A stretch of DNA of 15,635 nt, from the NCBI GenBank assembly GCA_022571825.1, contig JACZXC010000022.1:1-15635 (forward strand), written 5' to 3'. Both the position numbers and the translations under genes were made by a program. The DNA is from Myxococcales bacterium. GTDB taxonomy: Bacteria > Myxococcota_A > UBA9160 > SMWR01. This document shows positions 15,182-15,635 of this stretch, one piece after another (within the stretch, counting starts at the first letter, position 1; each line of letters opens with the position of its first letter). Below the pieces are notes generated by a model. It had not been told where the DNA came from, did not search any database, and worked only from the letters and a program-made list of their open reading frames with translations.

Positions 15182-15635
15182 TCCGGCCTGCGCATGCTGG
15201 TCGCGCTTCCCGCCCTGGACGAGGAGAGGACCGTCGCCGGGGTCATCCGGGGGATTCCGCGCACCCTCGAGGGCATCGCCGCGGTCGATGTCCTGGTGGT
15301 GGATGACGGCAGTGGCGATCGGACGGCGGAGTTGGCGGCGGTGGCGGGAGCCCACGTGATTCGGCACTCAACTCGCCGCGGGGTCGGCGCGGCTTTCGGC
15401 ACGGCACTCCGATATGCCATCGAGACCGGAGCCGATCTGCTCGTGACGATTGATGCGGATGGGCAGTTCGACCCCTCCGACATTCCCGCGCTGATCGCGC
15501 CGGTGGTCGAGGGCGAGGCCGATTTCACCACCGCGTCGCGCTTCAAGGACCCGGCTCTGGTTCCCGAGATGCCCGCGGCGAAGCGCTGGGGCAACCGACT
15601 GATGGCGCGGCTCGTCTCGCGTCTGACCGGAGAGA
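15179..15635 (+). CDS. Family 2 glycosyltransferase, N-terminal part (cut by window end)
   Basis: The first 152 or so codons of a GT2 (GT-A fold) glycosyltransferase of the dolichol-phosphate-mannose synthase type, which transfers a sugar from a nucleotide donor, typically to a polyprenyl phosphate, on the cytoplasmic face of the membrane. It opens LRMLVALPALDEERTVAGVI, the usual first strand and donor-binding loop. VLVVDDGSGDRTAELA holds the first acidic pair, RGVGAAFGTALRYAIE is the conserved helix, and TIDADGQFDPSDIP carries the metal-binding DAD. ASRFKDP follows in the expected place. GTG 15179 has GGAGG 8 bases upstream. No stop is reached before the window ends. A polyprenyl-phosphate-sugar product could feed GT-C enzymes such as those in the opposite operon, but this link is inference. 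Confidence 0.92.
   Translation, partial: MSGLRMLVALPALDEERTVAGVIRGIPRTLEGIAAVDVLVVDDGSGDRTAELAAVAGAHVIRHSTRRGVGAAFGTALRYAIETGADLLVTIDADGQFDPSDIPALIAPVVEGEADFTTASRFKDPALVPEMPAAKRWGNRLMARLVSRLTGE

Overview
The window shows a GC-rich bacterial chromosome segment. It holds the 3' end of an rRNA operon, a long run of minus-strand genes for membrane and envelope proteins, and a short plus-strand block at the right edge. The mix (predicted RND/MMPL exporter, membrane-embedded spermidine-synthase-like protein, several GT-C-like membrane proteins, acyl-CoA dehydrogenase) would fit an uncultured deltaproteobacterial or myxococcotal lineage. That placement is a weak inference; the 16S gene is not in the window.

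Layout. Bases 1-410 are the last part of 23S rRNA, aligning to about E. coli 2493 to the 3' end. An 80-base spacer without a tRNA follows, then 5S rRNA (about 491-608) and a strong intrinsic terminator (617-651). Eight minus-strand genes run from 13823 down to 613 with gaps of 58 bases or less and two 4-base stop/start overlaps, so they look like one operon of about 13.2 kb. In transcription order: a secreted protein of unknown function, a sulfatase-superfamily lipoprotein, a GT-C type membrane glycosyltransferase, two tandem paralogous GT-C-like membrane proteins, a multi-pass membrane protein with a central spermidine-synthase-like domain, a membrane-anchored SGNH/GDSL hydrolase and an RND/MMPL exporter. 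A 158-base divergent region (13824-13981) follows, then plus-strand genes for an acyl-CoA dehydrogenase and a family 2 glycosyltransferase that runs off the window.

How the genes may work together (inference). Every product of the minus-strand operon is predicted to be membrane-embedded, lipid-anchored or secreted. GT-C-like proteins would use polyprenyl-phosphate sugars on the outer face of the inner membrane, the sulfatase-like and SGNH proteins could add or remove phosphate, sulfate or acyl groups there, and the RND protein could move a lipid or glycolipid. An envelope glycan or glycolipid assembly and decoration locus is a reasonable hypothesis, but no substrate can be read from the sequence.

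Most notable details: the exporter's last 11 or so codons lie inside the rRNA operon's terminator hairpin, with its stop only 4 bases past the 5S end; the operon mostly uses GTG and TTG starts and one gene may start at CTG; and several enzymes lack canonical catalytic residues (Thr in place of the sulfatase Cys/Ser, Asn in the SGNH DxxH box, no canonical catalytic Glu in the acyl-CoA dehydrogenase).
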